The notes below the pieces were generated by a model, which saw only the letters and a program-made list of their open reading frames with translations, was not told the origin of the DNA and made no database searches. A stretch of DNA of 64,000 nucleotides from Theobroma cacao (Eukaryota; Streptophyta; Magnoliopsida; Malvales; Malvaceae): positions 28,975,801 through 29,039,800 of the forward strand of contig NC_030852.1 of assembly GCF_000208745.1 (NCBI RefSeq), written 5' to 3'. Of the stretch, positions 62,802 to 64,000 are shown in pieces. A program made the position numbers and the translations under genes. Within the stretch, counting starts at the first letter, position 1. Each line of letters begins with the position of its first letter.

Positions 62802-64000
62802 CTGTATTTAAATGAAAGACTGTGAATCAGTATTTTGTACGGAAAATAAGTTTTCCATCTTCAAGTATTCTACATAAGGCAGTGAGCAATATAGGTACAT
62901 TCATTTCAACTCTCAGCACCCAGAACAATATGGGAGCAAAGGATTAATGAAGAGCAAGATGAACACCATCTTCAGTCTCTACACCTCCCTCAACCAATGT
63001 ATTATAGCATCATGAAAAATTCAATTTGAAAATTTAAGCCACCCGAAATTAAACATCTGCTCTCATGCTGCTGAGTGCTGACTTGTTGGAGAACACCATG
63101 TGCATCATGCTTTATCAACACAAAATTTTTCAAGTCTGAAAATAAAAATATAGTCAAGCAAGATTGCACTTCACATCTAATGCATCTATCAGACTCTAAA
63201 ATAGCATGTCCCTCTGCCCAAACATGATAATGAGTACATCAGGATGACTAATTCCCACACCTAAAGTTGATAAATTTTTCTCTGCCTGGTAGTTGCTGTA
63301 TGTTTATTAAACTCTGGTTTTCCATGTTTCTTGGATAATTTCTTGTGTACATTTTGACATACATGAAAAAAAGTTCAAGCACACAAGCAAACTTCACATG
63401 AAAGCAGCAGAAACAAGTCTCAACATCATAAGAATAGCACTAGCACAACATTGATCATGAATGCCTTTTTGACATACAATAGCAATACATACATACATAC
63501 ATACATACATATCTATGACTTTAAGGAATAACTAGTTTTGATTACTCTTTAAGAATTCTAAGGAAGACTACACATTAGAATGCAAATTACACAGTTTTTG
63601 AAAATTACTTTTAATCCAAAAATACAAGACCGATCAACTATTTTGGCTAATCAAACTTCGTTCTTCCCTGAAGATGTTTCTATAGGCATCTCAATAAAAT
63701 GGCAAATATACCAAGAAAAACCTGTAAACCATTGATATCAAATGACCAATTAAGTTCCATTTCTTTTATATTGTGTTTGTCAAATCTCCTTATTTTTCCG
63801 CCACAACGTAATATCTCTTTTTTAAAAAATTGCTGTAATACACTCTAGCCTGATATCAGCAAATTCTTCGACAAAAGACACTAAAATGAACAGAAAAGCT
63901 GCCCCCACCCAAAGCAGGAAGGAATTGCAGAAAACTGACAAAGAGGCATAATACCGGAAATTTTACTATTTTAATTTTAAAAAAAAAAGAAAAAGAAAAA
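62802..64000 (-). other. Intron upstream of the HRGP-like exon
   Basis: Aligns with 30077-31260. It has a CATA microsatellite at about 63485-63510. No upstream exon could be identified before the window ends; the duplicated block should end roughly 250 bp further on. Confidence 0.6.

Noticed and set aside
1..64000. tRNA, rRNA, or organelle- or virus-derived genes
   Set aside because: No cloverleaf, rRNA-like or plastid/mitochondrial gene sequence was recognised by eye. tRNAscan-SE and Rfam searches would be needed to exclude small RNAs.

Overview
This is nuclear DNA from a flowering plant, most likely a eudicot. Evidence: AT-rich intergenic DNA, short GT-AG introns, Ty1/copia, LINE, MULE-like and possible Helitron remnants, and two recognisable plant gene families. 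The species cannot be told from the sequence. A single ambiguous base (n at 11670) points to a draft assembly.

The window holds two tandem copies of one roughly 30 kb block, both in the same orientation, with every cellular gene on the minus strand. Unit 1 (about 2383-31499) and unit 2 (31500 to past the window end) each carry, left to right: Lsi2-like transporter A, Lsi2-like transporter B, Lsi2-like transporter C, then a proline/serine-rich gene of the plant 'hydroxyproline-rich glycoprotein family' (HRGP-like, At5g52430/At4g25620 type). The join at 31499/31500 cuts gene A, so unit 2 has only a 5' fragment of it (A'). The full A copy at 1-3366 belongs to the outer left end.

Transporters: A (508 aa), B and B' (548 aa each) and C and C' (546 aa each) are intact three-exon genes of the ArsB/NhaD/CitMHS superfamily, the group that contains rice Lsi2 (silicic acid and arsenite efflux). 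All splice at the same two places. They would sit in a membrane and export a small oxyanion or metalloid. The substrate cannot be read from sequence. C shows a short B-like conversion tract and several changes at positions constant in its paralogues. A' is a pseudogene. The HRGP-like exon is intact in unit 2 (61437-62801) and broken in unit 1 by a nonsense codon, a 44-bp deletion and a roughly 310-bp insertion, with a 5.6 kb Copia element just downstream.

Mobile elements differ between the units and date events. A Copia element on the minus strand (40096-46975) is full length in unit 2 but a solo LTR at the matching place in unit 1 (11027-11290). A plus-strand Copia (22718-28322) is only in unit 1, with the clean empty site at 61318-61322. 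A 5'-truncated LINE lies in intron 2 of both C copies. Two MULE-like elements containing inverted tandem repeats are only in unit 2. A 68-bp minisatellite is expanded to nine copies in unit 1 and is single copy in unit 2. I found no RNA genes, CRISPR arrays or candidate for a wholly new multi-gene system. The interest lies in the diverging fates of a duplicated efflux-transporter cluster.
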